Below are positions 8,664-16,028 of a stretch of DNA of 64,000 bases, one piece after another. The number at the start of each line of letters is the position of its first letter. The first letter of the stretch is position 1. The notes below the pieces were generated by a model, which saw only the letters and a program-made list of their open reading frames with translations, ran no database searches and was not told where the DNA came from. Location of the stretch: assembly GCA_027339205.1 (NCBI GenBank), contig DAHWOV010000041.1:28919-92918 (forward strand). Direction: 5' to 3'. The stretch comes from JAJYVT01 sp027339205 (GTDB taxonomy: Bacteria; Actinomycetota; Acidimicrobiia; Acidimicrobiales; RAAP-2). The position numbers and the translations under genes were made by a program.

Positions 8664-8671
8664 CGGAGCAC

Positions 8672-9145
8672 ATGGAGATCAAGGACCTCGGCCACGTCGT
8701 TCTCTACGTGCGCAACCTCGAGCGGTCGGCGGCCTTCTACCGCGATGTGCTGGGGTTTCGTCAGATTCCGAACGCACCTGCAGGCGAGGCGGGCCTCCGG
8801 TTCCCGGCCGCGGCATTCTCCTCGGCGTCGAAGAGGACCCATCACGAGCTCCTCCTCATCGAGGTGGGGGAGGACGCGCAGCCCCAGCCCCGGGGCCACC
8901 GCGTCGGCCTCTACCACATCGGACTCAAGGTGGGGGACACCGACGACGAGCTGCGCGACGCGCTCGAGCGGCTCCAAGAGGCGGGGGTCACGGTGACCGG
9001 GGCCAGCGACCACACCGTGAGCCACAGCCTCTACATCCTCGACCCCGACGGCAACGAGCTCGAGCTCTACGTCGACGTTCCGAAGGCGGACTGGCGCGCG
9101 GACCCCGGCCTCGTGATGAGCGCGGTCAAGCCGCTGCGGCTGTGA
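8672..9145 (+). CDS. VOC-family protein (glyoxalase/dioxygenase superfamily)
   Basis: 157 aa, two beta-alpha-beta-beta-beta modules. The metal ligands expected of type I extradiol-like VOC enzymes can be read: His in GHVVLYVRN, His in GLYHIGLKV and Glu in NELELYVD. The closest feel is a catechol 2,3-dioxygenase-like protein, but small single-unit VOC proteins cover isomerases, lyases and resistance proteins, so the reaction stays open. ATG 8672 follows TATCCT and GGAG. The stop overlaps the next start (GTGA at 9142-9145), coupling it to a glycerophosphodiesterase. Confidence 0.85.
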   Translation: MEIKDLGHVVLYVRNLERSAAFYRDVLGFRQIPNAPAGEAGLRFPAAAFSSASKRTHHELLLIEVGEDAQPQPRGHRVGLYHIGLKVGDTDDELRDALERLQEAGVTVTGASDHTVSHSLYILDPDGNELELYVDVPKADWRADPGLVMSAVKPLRL

Positions 9146-10074
9146 CCAACCCCTGGCTGGCGCGCCGCGTCCTGGGCTACGCGCACCAGGGAGGAGCGTG
9201 GGAAGCACCCTCGTCCACGCTGTACGCGATCCGCTCGGCGCTGCGGGCCGGCGCGACCGGCATCGAGCTCGACGTGCACGCGACCGCCGACGGTGAGCTC
9301 GTGGTCTGCCACGACGAGACCGTCGACCGCACCACCGACGGCACCGGGGCGATCGCTTCAATGACCCTCGCCGAGCTCCGGACGCTCGACAATGCGTACT
9401 GGTTCGTCCCCGGCGCCGACGCCACCCGAGGCCGCGACCCCGCCGAGTACGCCTTCAGGGGGCGCGCGCCCGAGGACGCCGACTTCCGGATCGCGACGCT
9501 GCGCGAGGTGCTCGAGCAGTTCCCCGGTGTCGTCCTCAACCTCGACGTGAAGCAGACCGCACCCGAGGTCCATCCCTACGAGGAGACGCTGGCGTGCCTG
9601 CTCGCAGAGTACGGCCGGCGTGACGACGTCATCGTGGCGTCGTTCCTCGACCGGGCTCTCGCGCGCTTCGCCGCCGCGGCGCCCGAGGTGCCGAGGTCGG
9701 CAGGGACGCCCGCGACGGTCGAATTCTGGCGGGCCGTGCAGGCGGGCGAGCCGCCGCCGCCCGTCGCGGCTCCCCCCGTCTCCCGCCCGGTGGCGTTCCA
9801 GGTGCCGGAGACGTACGGGGAGTGGACGGTGGTGGACGAGCGGTTCGTGGATGCCGCGCACGCGGCGGGTCTGGCGCTCCACGTGTGGACGGTCAACGAC
9901 GAGGCGAGGATGCGGCGGCTCGTCGAGCTGGGGGTCGACGGGATCATCACCGACCTGCCGACCATGCTCACCCGCGTCCTCGGCGAGCTCGGCGTCGCAT
10001 GGCCGGGGCTCGGCGAAACGGGCGCGCCCAAGGGCGCGAGCCGGAGAGCCGAGGAACGGGACTCGGGGAGCTGA
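9142..10074 (+). CDS. Glycerophosphodiester phosphodiesterase family protein
   Basis: 310 aa TIM-barrel enzyme that hydrolyses glycerophosphodiesters to an alcohol and glycerol-3-phosphate. N-terminal active-site residues are present: His in YAHQGG, the metal pair in IELDVHATADG and HDETVDRTTDGTG. The C-terminal part has VWTVNDEARMRRLVELG and DGIITDLP, the usual closing strands. It begins at GTG 9142, four bases inside the VOC gene; the open frame further upstream is a by-product of GC-rich sequence. There is no signal peptide, so it is probably cytoplasmic. The last 30 residues are a polar tail. Confidence 0.93.
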   Translation: MTNPWLARRVLGYAHQGGAWEAPSSTLYAIRSALRAGATGIELDVHATADGELVVCHDETVDRTTDGTGAIASMTLAELRTLDNAYWFVPGADATRGRDPAEYAFRGRAPEDADFRIATLREVLEQFPGVVLNLDVKQTAPEVHPYEETLACLLAEYGRRDDVIVASFLDRALARFAAAAPEVPRSAGTPATVEFWRAVQAGEPPPPVAAPPVSRPVAFQVPETYGEWTVVDERFVDAAHAAGLALHVWTVNDEARMRRLVELGVDGIITDLPTMLTRVLGELGVAWPGLGETGAPKGASRRAEERDSGS

Positions 10075-10149
10075 GGAGGCCGGGCGGGGGAGCGGGAGCA
10101 GGACCTTGCGATGGGGGCGGCCGCGGTCAGCCGTGACGGCAGTGCGCGG

Positions 10150-10233
10150 TCAGCCGCGACCGCAGTTGGGCTTCTTCCCGTGGTTCGCCTTCTTCTTCCG
10201 ACGCAGCTTGCGCTTCACCGTCCGCTTCGACAC
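10150..10233 (-). CDS. bL37-like 50S ribosomal protein, 27 aa
   Basis: The reverse strand encodes a 27-residue, strongly basic peptide from GTG 10233: MSKRTVKRKLRRKKKANH then GKKPNCGRG. The Lys/Arg-rich start followed by ANHGKKPN matches what I recall of actinobacterial bL37 (about 24 aa, ending ANHGKRPN), seen in mycobacterial 50S subunits. The extra CGRG tail is unusual. TAGGGT lies eight bases upstream, so the mRNA may be leaderless, and DUF192 is transcribed divergently from 42 bases away. Such a gene is below the size limits of most gene callers. Confidence 0.75.
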   Translation of the reverse strand: MSKRTVKRKLRRKKKANHGKKPNCGRG

Positions 10234-10241
10234 GGCAGAGG

Positions 10242-10247
10242 ACCCTA
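10242..10247 (-). promoter_or_regulatory. Candidate -10 hexamer (TAGGGT) for the bL37-like gene
   Basis: On the reverse strand TAGGGT ends eight bases before GTG 10233. It lies back to back with the forward TAGTTT at 10261-10266. Confidence 0.4.
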
Positions 10248-10260
10248 GCGCAGCTCGGAG

Positions 10261-10266
10261 TAGTTT
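10261..10266 (+). promoter_or_regulatory. Candidate -10 hexamer (TAGTTT) for DUF192
   Basis: TAGTTT ends nine bases before ATG 10276 with no ribosome site between, in the 42-base divergent gap with the bL37-like gene. Confidence 0.4.
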
Positions 10267-10275
10267 CTGCCACGC

Positions 10276-10617
10276 ATGCGGACCGTCTGGCTCCTGCGCG
10301 GCGGCGACGTCCTGGCCTCAGGCGAGGTGGCCGAGACCCTCGTCGACCGTGCACGAGGGTTGTTGGGCCGGCCTCGCTACGACGGCGCGCTCCTGCTCAT
10401 GCGCACGCGGGCGGTGCACACCGCGGGGATGCGGTTCGCCCTCGACGTCGCCTTCTTGGACAGAGAGCTCCGGGTGGTGTCGACCACCAAGGTGCGCACG
10501 TGGAGCGTCGCGCTCCCCAGGCGCGGCGCCACCCACATGCTCGCCGCGCAGGCAGGCGCGTTCGAGCGGTGGCGGCTGCGACCAGGGGACCAGATCGAGG
10601 TCCGCGAGACCTCGTGA
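10276..10617 (+). CDS. DUF192 family protein
   Basis: 113 aa, close to the minimal DUF192 domain. Diagnostic stretches: RARGLLGR, GALLLMRTRAVHTAGMRF (usual family pattern GM.F..t..VHT.gM.F), ALDVAFLD and RPGDQIEV at the end. Many DUF192 proteins are exported; this one has no signal peptide and starts immediately with the domain, so it is probably cytoplasmic. The function of the family is unknown. The gene lies seven bases before rsmI and is likely its operon partner. Confidence 0.9.
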   Translation: MRTVWLLRGGDVLASGEVAETLVDRARGLLGRPRYDGALLLMRTRAVHTAGMRFALDVAFLDRELRVVSTTKVRTWSVALPRRGATHMLAAQAGAFERWRLRPGDQIEVRETS

Positions 10618-10624
10618 GCCGCCG

Positions 10625-11623
10625 GTGAGCACTCCGGTGGGAGGCCTCGTCCTCGTCGCCTCGCCGATCGGCAACCTTGGCGACCTGTCTCCACGGGCCG
10701 TCGAGACCCTGCGCGCCGCAGACCTCGTGTGCTGCGAGGACACCCGCCGGACCCGAGTGCTGCTCAGTGCCGCGGGCATCCCGGCGGCGGGCAGGCTCCG
10801 CTCCCTCCACGCCCACAACGAGCCAGCGCGGATCCCCGAGCTGCTCTCCGCCCTGGCCGGGGGCAAGACGGTGGCGGTGGTGACCGATGCGGGCATGCCG
10901 GCGATCTCGGACCCCGGCGCCCGGCTCGTCGCAGCCGCGGCCCGCGCGGGCGTGCAGGTGAGGGTCGTTCCCGGCCCCTCCGCGGTGCTCGCCGCGCTGG
11001 TCGTGAGCGGGCTGGCAACCGACCGCTTCTGCGTCGAGGGTTTCCTCCCGCGCGCGGGCGCGGCGCGGCGCCGAAGGCTCGATGCGCTCATGAGCGAGCC
11101 CCGCACGTCCGTCATCCTCGAGTCCCCGCAGCGGCTGGGGGCCACGCTCGGCGATCTCGCGGCCCGCGCGCCGGGTCGGCAGCTGGCGGTGTGCAGGGAG
11201 CTGACGAAGCTGCACGAGGAGGTCTGGCGCGGGACTGCGTCGGCCGCGGCCGAGCGCTTCGCGCAGCGCCAGGTGCGCGGCGAGGTGGTCGTCGTGGTCG
11301 CCGGAGCCGAGGACGAGCGAGCGGGTGCCGGCGAGCAGGAGTACGACGGATCCGGGCCCAGGAGCTCGGCGACGCGCCGGCCCGCCGAGCGCGAGCCAAC
11401 GGACGCGACGCTGAGCGGGGCGGTCGCCGGGGCGCTCGCCGCGGGCCTCTCGGTCCGTGACGCCGCCGACACCGCTGCGAGGGCGCTGGGGGTGAGCCGG
11501 AGGCGTGCGTACCGCGCGGCGTTGGCGATCCGCAGCGGCGGTCGACCGGCGCCGGCTCGGGCGCCGCGTGCCGCGGAGGCGCGAGGCGCCGACCGGACGC
11601 CCGGCAACGGTCACCCAGGCTGA
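10625..11623 (+). CDS. rsmI: 16S rRNA (cytidine(1402)-2'-O)-methyltransferase
   Basis: SAM-dependent methyltransferase of the tetrapyrrole-methylase fold that 2'-O-methylates C1402 in the decoding centre. 332 aa, longer than the roughly 280 of E. coli. Motifs: LVASPIGNLGDLSPRAV at the N-terminus, CEDTRRT, VTDAGMPAISDPG, PGPSAVLAAL and CVEGFLPR. The tail after about residue 230 is polar, followed by a small helical unit (LSVRDAADTAARALGVSRRRAY) typical of the family's C-terminal domain. GTG 10625 is seven bases after DUF192; the long open extension upstream is not coding. It pairs functionally with rsmA downstream, which modifies the same rRNA. Confidence 0.95.
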   Translation: MSTPVGGLVLVASPIGNLGDLSPRAVETLRAADLVCCEDTRRTRVLLSAAGIPAAGRLRSLHAHNEPARIPELLSALAGGKTVAVVTDAGMPAISDPGARLVAAAARAGVQVRVVPGPSAVLAALVVSGLATDRFCVEGFLPRAGAARRRRLDALMSEPRTSVILESPQRLGATLGDLAARAPGRQLAVCRELTKLHEEVWRGTASAAAERFAQRQVRGEVVVVVAGAEDERAGAGEQEYDGSGPRSSATRRPAEREPTDATLSGAVAGALAAGLSVRDAADTAARALGVSRRRAYRAALAIRSGGRPAPARAPRAAEARGADRTPGNGHPG

Positions 11624-11629
11624 CGCCGG

Positions 11630-11635
11630 TACTCT
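11630..11635 (+). promoter_or_regulatory. Candidate -10 hexamer (TACTCT) for leaderless metG
   Basis: TACTCT ends seven bases before GTG 11643, with no purine-rich ribosome site between. Confidence 0.45.
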
Positions 11636-11642
11636 ACGGGCG

Positions 11643-13232
11643 GTGCCCCCCTTCTACGTCACGACGCCGATCTACTACGTCAACGACGTACCGCACGTCG
11701 GTCACGCCTACACGACGGTGAACGCCGACGCCCTCGCGCGCTGGCACCGCCTCTGCGGCGACGATGTGCTCTTCCTCACCGGCACCGACGAGCACGGAGC
11801 GAAGGTCGAGGAGGCGGCGGCGGAGCACGGCATGTCACCCCAGGCGTGGGCGGACACGGTGGTGCAGCGCTTCATCGGCGCATGGCGCGACCTCGACATC
11901 GCCAACGACGACTTCATCCGCACGACCGAGCCCCGCCACCGTCACGCCGTGCAGGCCTTCTTGCAGCGCATCTATGACAACGGCTTCATCCGGCTCGGCA
12001 CCTACCGCGGCCTGTACTGCGTGTCGTGCGAGGACTACTACACGAGTGAGCAGCTCGTGGACGGGAACTGCCCGGTCCATGGGCGGCCGGTCGTCGAGAT
12101 GGAGGAGGACAACTACTTCTTTGCGCTCTCCAAGTTCGAGGAGCGCCTCCTCGCGTGGTACCACGACAACCCGGAGGCGATCCGCCCGGCGACCAAGCGC
12201 AACGAGGCGGTGAGCTTCGTGAGGAGCGGCCTGAAGGACATCTCCATCACCCGGACGTCGCTCAGATGGGGCGTGCCGGTTCCATGGGACGAGGACCACG
12301 TCTTCTACGTCTGGTACGACGCCCTCGTCAACTACCTCACCGCCATCGGCTACGGCGTCGACGAGGGGCGGTGGCGTTATTGGTGGCCGGCCGTTCACCA
12401 CCTGATGGGCAAGGAGATCATCCGTTTCCACTGCGTGTGGTGGCCCGCGATGTGCATGGCGGCGGGGATCGACCCCCCGTCCCACCTCTTCGTGCACGGA
12501 TGGCTCCTCGTCGGGGGGAAGAAGCTCTCGAAGACGCTGGTGAAGCAGCAGGAGACCATCGGCGCCGGCGGTGACGGCGCGGGGGACGGCGGTGACGAGG
12601 GCGATGCGGCGAGACCTGTGCGGTTGACCGACATCGCCCCGCAGTCCTTGACCGCGGACTTCGGAGTCGACGCGACCCGGTACCACCTGCTCCGCGACGT
12701 GCCGTTCGGCACGGACGGCGACTTCTCCTACGAAGGCATGGTGACCAGGTACAACGCGGATCTCGCCAACAACCTCGGCAATCTGGTGGCACGGGTTGCG
12801 GCCGTGGTGGGGACCAAGTGCGGCGGGATCGGCCCGGCACCCGACCCCGCCAGCGCCCTGGCGGAGGTCGCGCGCGAGGTGGTGGCGAGTGCTGCCGACG
12901 CATGGCGGCGCCTCGCCCCACATGAGGCCCTCGAGGTCACCTGGCGGCTGATCGGCGCGGCGAACGCGTCCCTGGAGGCGGCCGAGCCGTGGAAGGCGGA
13001 GCCCGGTCCTGGGGTCGACGCGGTGCTCGGCGACGCGCTCGAGGCACTCCGTCTCGTCAGCCTGCTGGCATCCCCCGCGATGCCCGCCACCGCCGCGGAG
13101 ATCTGGAGGAGGATCGGCCTCGACGGCGTGCCCCAAGACCGGCGGGTTCCCGCGGACGCGGCATGGGGGGGGTACCCGGGCGGTCTGCCGGTGGTGAAGG
13201 GCGAGCCGCTCTTCCCGCGGCGAAAGAGCTAG
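11643..13232 (+). CDS. metG: Methionyl-tRNA synthetase with insertion in the KMSKS loop
   Basis: Charges tRNA-Met. 529 aa. Class I signatures: FYVTTPIYYVNDVPHVGHAYT with HVGH as the HIGH motif, and GGKKLSKT as the KMSKS equivalent. CVSCEDYY..DGNCPVHG is the knuckle domain with three Cys. After the KMSKS loop the family normally runs straight into a segment like KLTGIAP; here about 27 Gly/Asp/Glu-rich residues (roughly bases 12538-12621) are inserted before RLTDIAPQSLTADFGVDATRY. The anticodon-binding helical domain is complete; no C-terminal tRNA-binding EMAP domain is present, as in other actinobacteria. GTG 11643 follows TACTCT by seven bases. Confidence 0.95.
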   Translation: MPPFYVTTPIYYVNDVPHVGHAYTTVNADALARWHRLCGDDVLFLTGTDEHGAKVEEAAAEHGMSPQAWADTVVQRFIGAWRDLDIANDDFIRTTEPRHRHAVQAFLQRIYDNGFIRLGTYRGLYCVSCEDYYTSEQLVDGNCPVHGRPVVEMEEDNYFFALSKFEERLLAWYHDNPEAIRPATKRNEAVSFVRSGLKDISITRTSLRWGVPVPWDEDHVFYVWYDALVNYLTAIGYGVDEGRWRYWWPAVHHLMGKEIIRFHCVWWPAMCMAAGIDPPSHLFVHGWLLVGGKKLSKTLVKQQETIGAGGDGAGDGGDEGDAARPVRLTDIAPQSLTADFGVDATRYHLLRDVPFGTDGDFSYEGMVTRYNADLANNLGNLVARVAAVVGTKCGGIGPAPDPASALAEVAREVVASAADAWRRLAPHEALEVTWRLIGAANASLEAAEPWKAEPGPGVDAVLGDALEALRLVSLLASPAMPATAAEIWRRIGLDGVPQDRRVPADAAWGGYPGGLPVVKGEPLFPRRKS

Positions 13233-13234
13233 GC

Positions 13235-14179
13235 ATGTCCAGTGCCGCGGCGTCCAGTGGGCTCGAGTGGGTGGATTCCCACTCGCACCTCCAAGACGCC
13301 TACCTCCTCGGCGAGCGCGGTCCCGAGGCGGTGCGGGAGCGCCACGGCGCGAGTGCGGTCGGGTCGGGCGGTGGGGAGCCCGGCCCGGAGGGTCCTCGCG
13401 CCCTCGGAACGGTGGCGCTCCTGTCCGGCGCCTTGCAACGGGCGGCCGACGCAGGGGTTCGACGGATCGTGTGCGTCGGCACCGGCGCAGCCACGTCGAA
13501 GGACGCGCTCGCGCTCGCCTCTCGGAGCGCCGCGGGCGAGTTCGGCGCCTCTGCGCCGGCGCTGTGGGCGACTGCCGGGCTGCATCCGCACGACGCGTCG
13601 GAGGGCACCGAGGAGACGCTCGCGCTGCTCGAGGCCGCGGTCATGAGAGGGGAGGCCGCGGCGCAGGGCGGCCGGCTCGTCGCCGTCGGGGAGTGCGGGC
13701 TCGACTACCACTACGACCATTCGCCCCGCGATGTGCAGCGACGTGCCTTCGCAGAGCAGATCGCGGCTGCCCACCGGCTCGGTCTCGCGCTCGTCGTGCA
13801 CGTCCGAGCCGCCTGGGACGACCTCTTCGACGTGCTGGCCGGCGAGGGGGTGCCCGAGCGCGCCGTGCTGCACTGCTTCACCGGCGGCCCGGCGGAGGCC
13901 AGGCGATGCCTCGACGCCGGCATGATGCTCTCGTTCAGTGGGATCGTGACCTTCAAGAACGCTGCCTCGGTTCGAGAGGGGCTGTCGCTGTGCCCGATCG
14001 ACAGGCTGCTCGTCGAGACGGATAGCCCGTTCCTCGCGCCGGTGCCGCACCGTGGGAAGCCCAACGAACCTTCCTACGTACCCCTCGTCGGCGCGGCGGT
14101 CGCCGAGGTGAAGGGCTGGGACCTTGCGGACGTCGCGATCGCGACGAGCGCCAACGCGAGCCGGGTCTTCGGCCTTTGA
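13235..14179 (+). CDS. tatD: TatD family metal-dependent deoxyribonuclease
   Basis: 314 aa TIM-barrel hydrolase. Metal ligands are visible: HSH in VDSHSHL, Glu in VGECGLDYHYD, His in LVVHVRAAW, His in LHCFTGG and Asp in VETDSPFLAPVPHRG. TatD proteins act as 3'-5' DNA exonucleases and on D-aminoacyl substrates in some lineages. An insertion of about 35 Gly/Arg-rich residues lies after the first strand (residues about 20-55). ATG 13235 lies two bases after the metG stop, and its own stop overlaps the TTG start of rsmA. Confidence 0.93.
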   Translation: MSSAAASSGLEWVDSHSHLQDAYLLGERGPEAVRERHGASAVGSGGGEPGPEGPRALGTVALLSGALQRAADAGVRRIVCVGTGAATSKDALALASRSAAGEFGASAPALWATAGLHPHDASEGTEETLALLEAAVMRGEAAAQGGRLVAVGECGLDYHYDHSPRDVQRRAFAEQIAAAHRLGLALVVHVRAAWDDLFDVLAGEGVPERAVLHCFTGGPAEARRCLDAGMMLSFSGIVTFKNAASVREGLSLCPIDRLLVETDSPFLAPVPHRGKPNEPSYVPLVGAAVAEVKGWDLADVAIATSANASRVFGL

Positions 14180-15033
14180 GCAGCGGACCCGCCGAACTGG
14201 GCGCGGCGGACGTCCGCCGGTTGCTCGAACAGCACGGGCTCAGGCCGAGCAGGGCTCTGGGGCAGCACTTCGTCGCCGACCCCAACACGGTCAGGAGGAT
14301 CGCCCGCCTCGCCGAGGTGGGCTCCGCGTCGCGCGTCGTCGAGATCGGTGCGGGCCTCGGCTCGCTCACGGTCGCGCTCGCAGAGGCAGGCGGCGAGGTG
14401 GTGGCCGTGGAGCTCGACCGTCGCCTGGTCCCCATGCTTCGATCGGTCGTCGGACTGTTCCCCAACGTGCGCGTGGTCCGAGACGACGGGCTGCGCCTCG
14501 ACTGGGAGCGGCTCCTGGGCAGGTCCGGCCCGTGGGCGCTGGTGGCCAACCTCCCCTACAACGTCGCGACGCCGATCGTGGTGCGCGCGCTCGAGGAGGC
14601 GCCGCAGGTTCGCTCGATGCTCGTCATGGTGCAGCGCGAGGTCGGTGAGCGGCTCGCGGCGGCGCCGGGGGGACGGACCTACGGCGGTGTCTCGGTGAAG
14701 GTGAGCTATTGGGCCCGCGCGTCAGTGCTCGGCACGGTGCCGCCGACCGTGTTCTTCCCGCGGCCCTCCGTCGAGTCTGCGCTCCTCCGCATCGACCGCC
14801 GCACCGTCCCCGCGGTGTCGCCCGAGCTCGTCTCCTACGAGCGATTGTGCTCGGTGGTGCATGCGGGCTTCGCGCAAAGACGCAAGATGCTGCGGCGATC
14901 GCTCGCCGGCTTGGTGGCTCCCGACGCGTTCGCCGCCGCAGGCGTCGAACCGACGGCGCGGGCAGAGGAGCTGGACGTCGTGCAGTGGGGGGCGCTCGCG
15001 GCGCACGGGCAGTCGGGGGCGGGCCCCGGGTGA
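14176..15033 (+). CDS. rsmA: 16S rRNA (adenine(1518)-N6/adenine(1519)-N6)-dimethyltransferase
   Basis: KsgA/RsmA, dimethylates two adjacent adenines in helix 45 of 16S rRNA. 285 aa. Visible: ALGQHFVADPN, the SAM-binding EIGAGLGSLT, VAVELDRRLV, the catalytic NLPYN and PPTVFFPRPSVESALLRI. The start is TTG 14176, overlapping the tatD stop (TTGA); an unusual start codon but the only one that keeps the N-terminal helix. In M. tuberculosis rpfB stands between tatD and ksgA; here the two overlap and no resuscitation-factor gene is present. Overlaps ispE by four bases. Confidence 0.95.
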   Translation: MSSGPAELGAADVRRLLEQHGLRPSRALGQHFVADPNTVRRIARLAEVGSASRVVEIGAGLGSLTVALAEAGGEVVAVELDRRLVPMLRSVVGLFPNVRVVRDDGLRLDWERLLGRSGPWALVANLPYNVATPIVVRALEEAPQVRSMLVMVQREVGERLAAAPGGRTYGGVSVKVSYWARASVLGTVPPTVFFPRPSVESALLRIDRRTVPAVSPELVSYERLCSVVHAGFAQRRKMLRRSLAGLVAPDAFAAAGVEPTARAEELDVVQWGALAAHGQSGAGPG

Positions 15034-15854
15034 GCGAGGGACGCGATCTCACCACCGGGACCGTGCTCGTCGCGCCGGCCAAGCTGACGGTGAGGCTCGA
15101 AGTGCTGGGACGCCGCCTCGACGGCTACCACGACCTCGACGCCGAGATGGTCGCGCTCGACCTCTTCGATACGCTCGTCGTCCGCCCCGGAGCTGATGGC
15201 CTGGAGGTCGTCCCCTTGCCCGGCGCCCGGGCCGAGGAGCTCTCCAGCGGACCGGACAACCTCGTCGCCCGCGCGCTCGCGGCCGTCGGCCGACGGGCCG
15301 CGGTACGCGTGGAGAAGCGGATCCCGGTCGGCGGCGGGCTGGGCGGCGGCTCCGCCGACGCGGGGGCGATCCTCCGATGGGCGGGCGTGGAGGACCTCTC
15401 GCTCGCCGCTTCGCTCGGTGGAGACGTGCCGTTCTGCACTGTCGGCGGTCGCGCTCGGGTCGAGGGGATCGGCGCACGCGTGACGCCGCTTGCCTACGTA
15501 CGGCGCTCCTACGTGCTCCTCGTCCCGCCCTTCGGAGTGGACACGGCAGCTGTCTACAGGCGCTGGGACGCGCTGGCTGCCCAAGAAGAGCCGGGTCCGA
15601 GGACCGAGGGGCAAAACCAGCTCACCCGGGCTGCCCTCGACGTCGAGCCGCGCCTCGCGGCGTGGCGCGATCTCCTCGGCGAGGCGACCGGGCGGACGCC
15701 GGTGCTCGCGGGGAGCGGCTCCACCTGGTTCGTCGAGGGTTCGCTCGAGGGCCTCGAGGCCGGGCGAGGCGAGATCCTCGCGCTCGGGGGCGAGCAGGGG
15801 CGCCTCATCCCCGTCCGCACGGTGCCGGCAGGATGGGCCGGTCCTTGCACGTAG
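15030..15854 (+). CDS. ispE: 4-diphosphocytidyl-2-C-methyl-D-erythritol kinase
   Basis: GHMP kinase of the non-mevalonate isoprenoid pathway, 274 aa. Motif 1 APAKLTVRLEVLGRRLDGYHD, motif 2 PVGGGLGGGSADAG (ATP-binding glycine loop) and motif 3 VLAGSGSTWFV are all present; LGGDVPFC is also diagnostic. In motif 1 the usual Asn of AKxN is Thr (AKLT), a mild deviation. GTG 15030 overlaps the rsmA stop. The stop is only five bases from the stop of the convergent bS22 gene, leaving no room for a separate terminator. Confidence 0.94.
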   Translation: MSEGRDLTTGTVLVAPAKLTVRLEVLGRRLDGYHDLDAEMVALDLFDTLVVRPGADGLEVVPLPGARAEELSSGPDNLVARALAAVGRRAAVRVEKRIPVGGGLGGGSADAGAILRWAGVEDLSLAASLGGDVPFCTVGGRARVEGIGARVTPLAYVRRSYVLLVPPFGVDTAAVYRRWDALAAQEEPGPRTEGQNQLTRAALDVEPRLAAWRDLLGEATGRTPVLAGSGSTWFVEGSLEGLEAGRGEILALGGEQGRLIPVRTVPAGWAGPCT

Positions 15855-15859
15855 GACGG

Positions 15860-15958
15860 CTACTTGCCCGCGCGTCGCTGCCAGCGCGTGGCCTTCAGCA
15901 TCTTCTTGTGCTTCTTCTTGCGCATGCGCTTCCGGCGCTTCTTGATCAGCGATCCCAT
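15860..15958 (-). CDS. 30S ribosomal protein bS22 (AURKAIP1/COX24-type), 32 aa
   Basis: The reverse strand from ATG 15958 encodes a 32-residue, Lys/Arg-rich peptide: MGSLIKKRRKRMRKKKHKKM then LKATRWQRRAGK. This matches the actinobacterial bS22 family, whose mycobacterial member begins MGSVIKKRRKRM and is a component of the 30S subunit. TAACCT (reverse strand, 15969-15974) lies ten bases upstream of the ATG. It is convergent with ispE. Confidence 0.9.
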   Translation of the reverse strand: MGSLIKKRRKRMRKKKHKKMLKATRWQRRAGK

Positions 15959-15968
15959 GGCTCGGGGG

Positions 15969-15974
15969 AGGTTA
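15969..15974 (-). promoter_or_regulatory. Candidate -10 hexamer (TAACCT) for bS22
   Basis: On the reverse strand TAACCT ends ten bases before ATG 15958; no Shine-Dalgarno lies between. Confidence 0.35.
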
Positions 15975-16028
15975 CAGGGCCGAGGTGCGGCCCGCCACGT
16001 CGGCTTCGTCCGCGACCGCGAAAGGAGG

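Noticed and set aside
14709..15029. N-terminal extension of ispE by over 100 residues
   Set aside because: The extra codons lie in another frame of rsmA and carry no GHMP motif; GTG 15030 fits family length and the usual four-base overlap.
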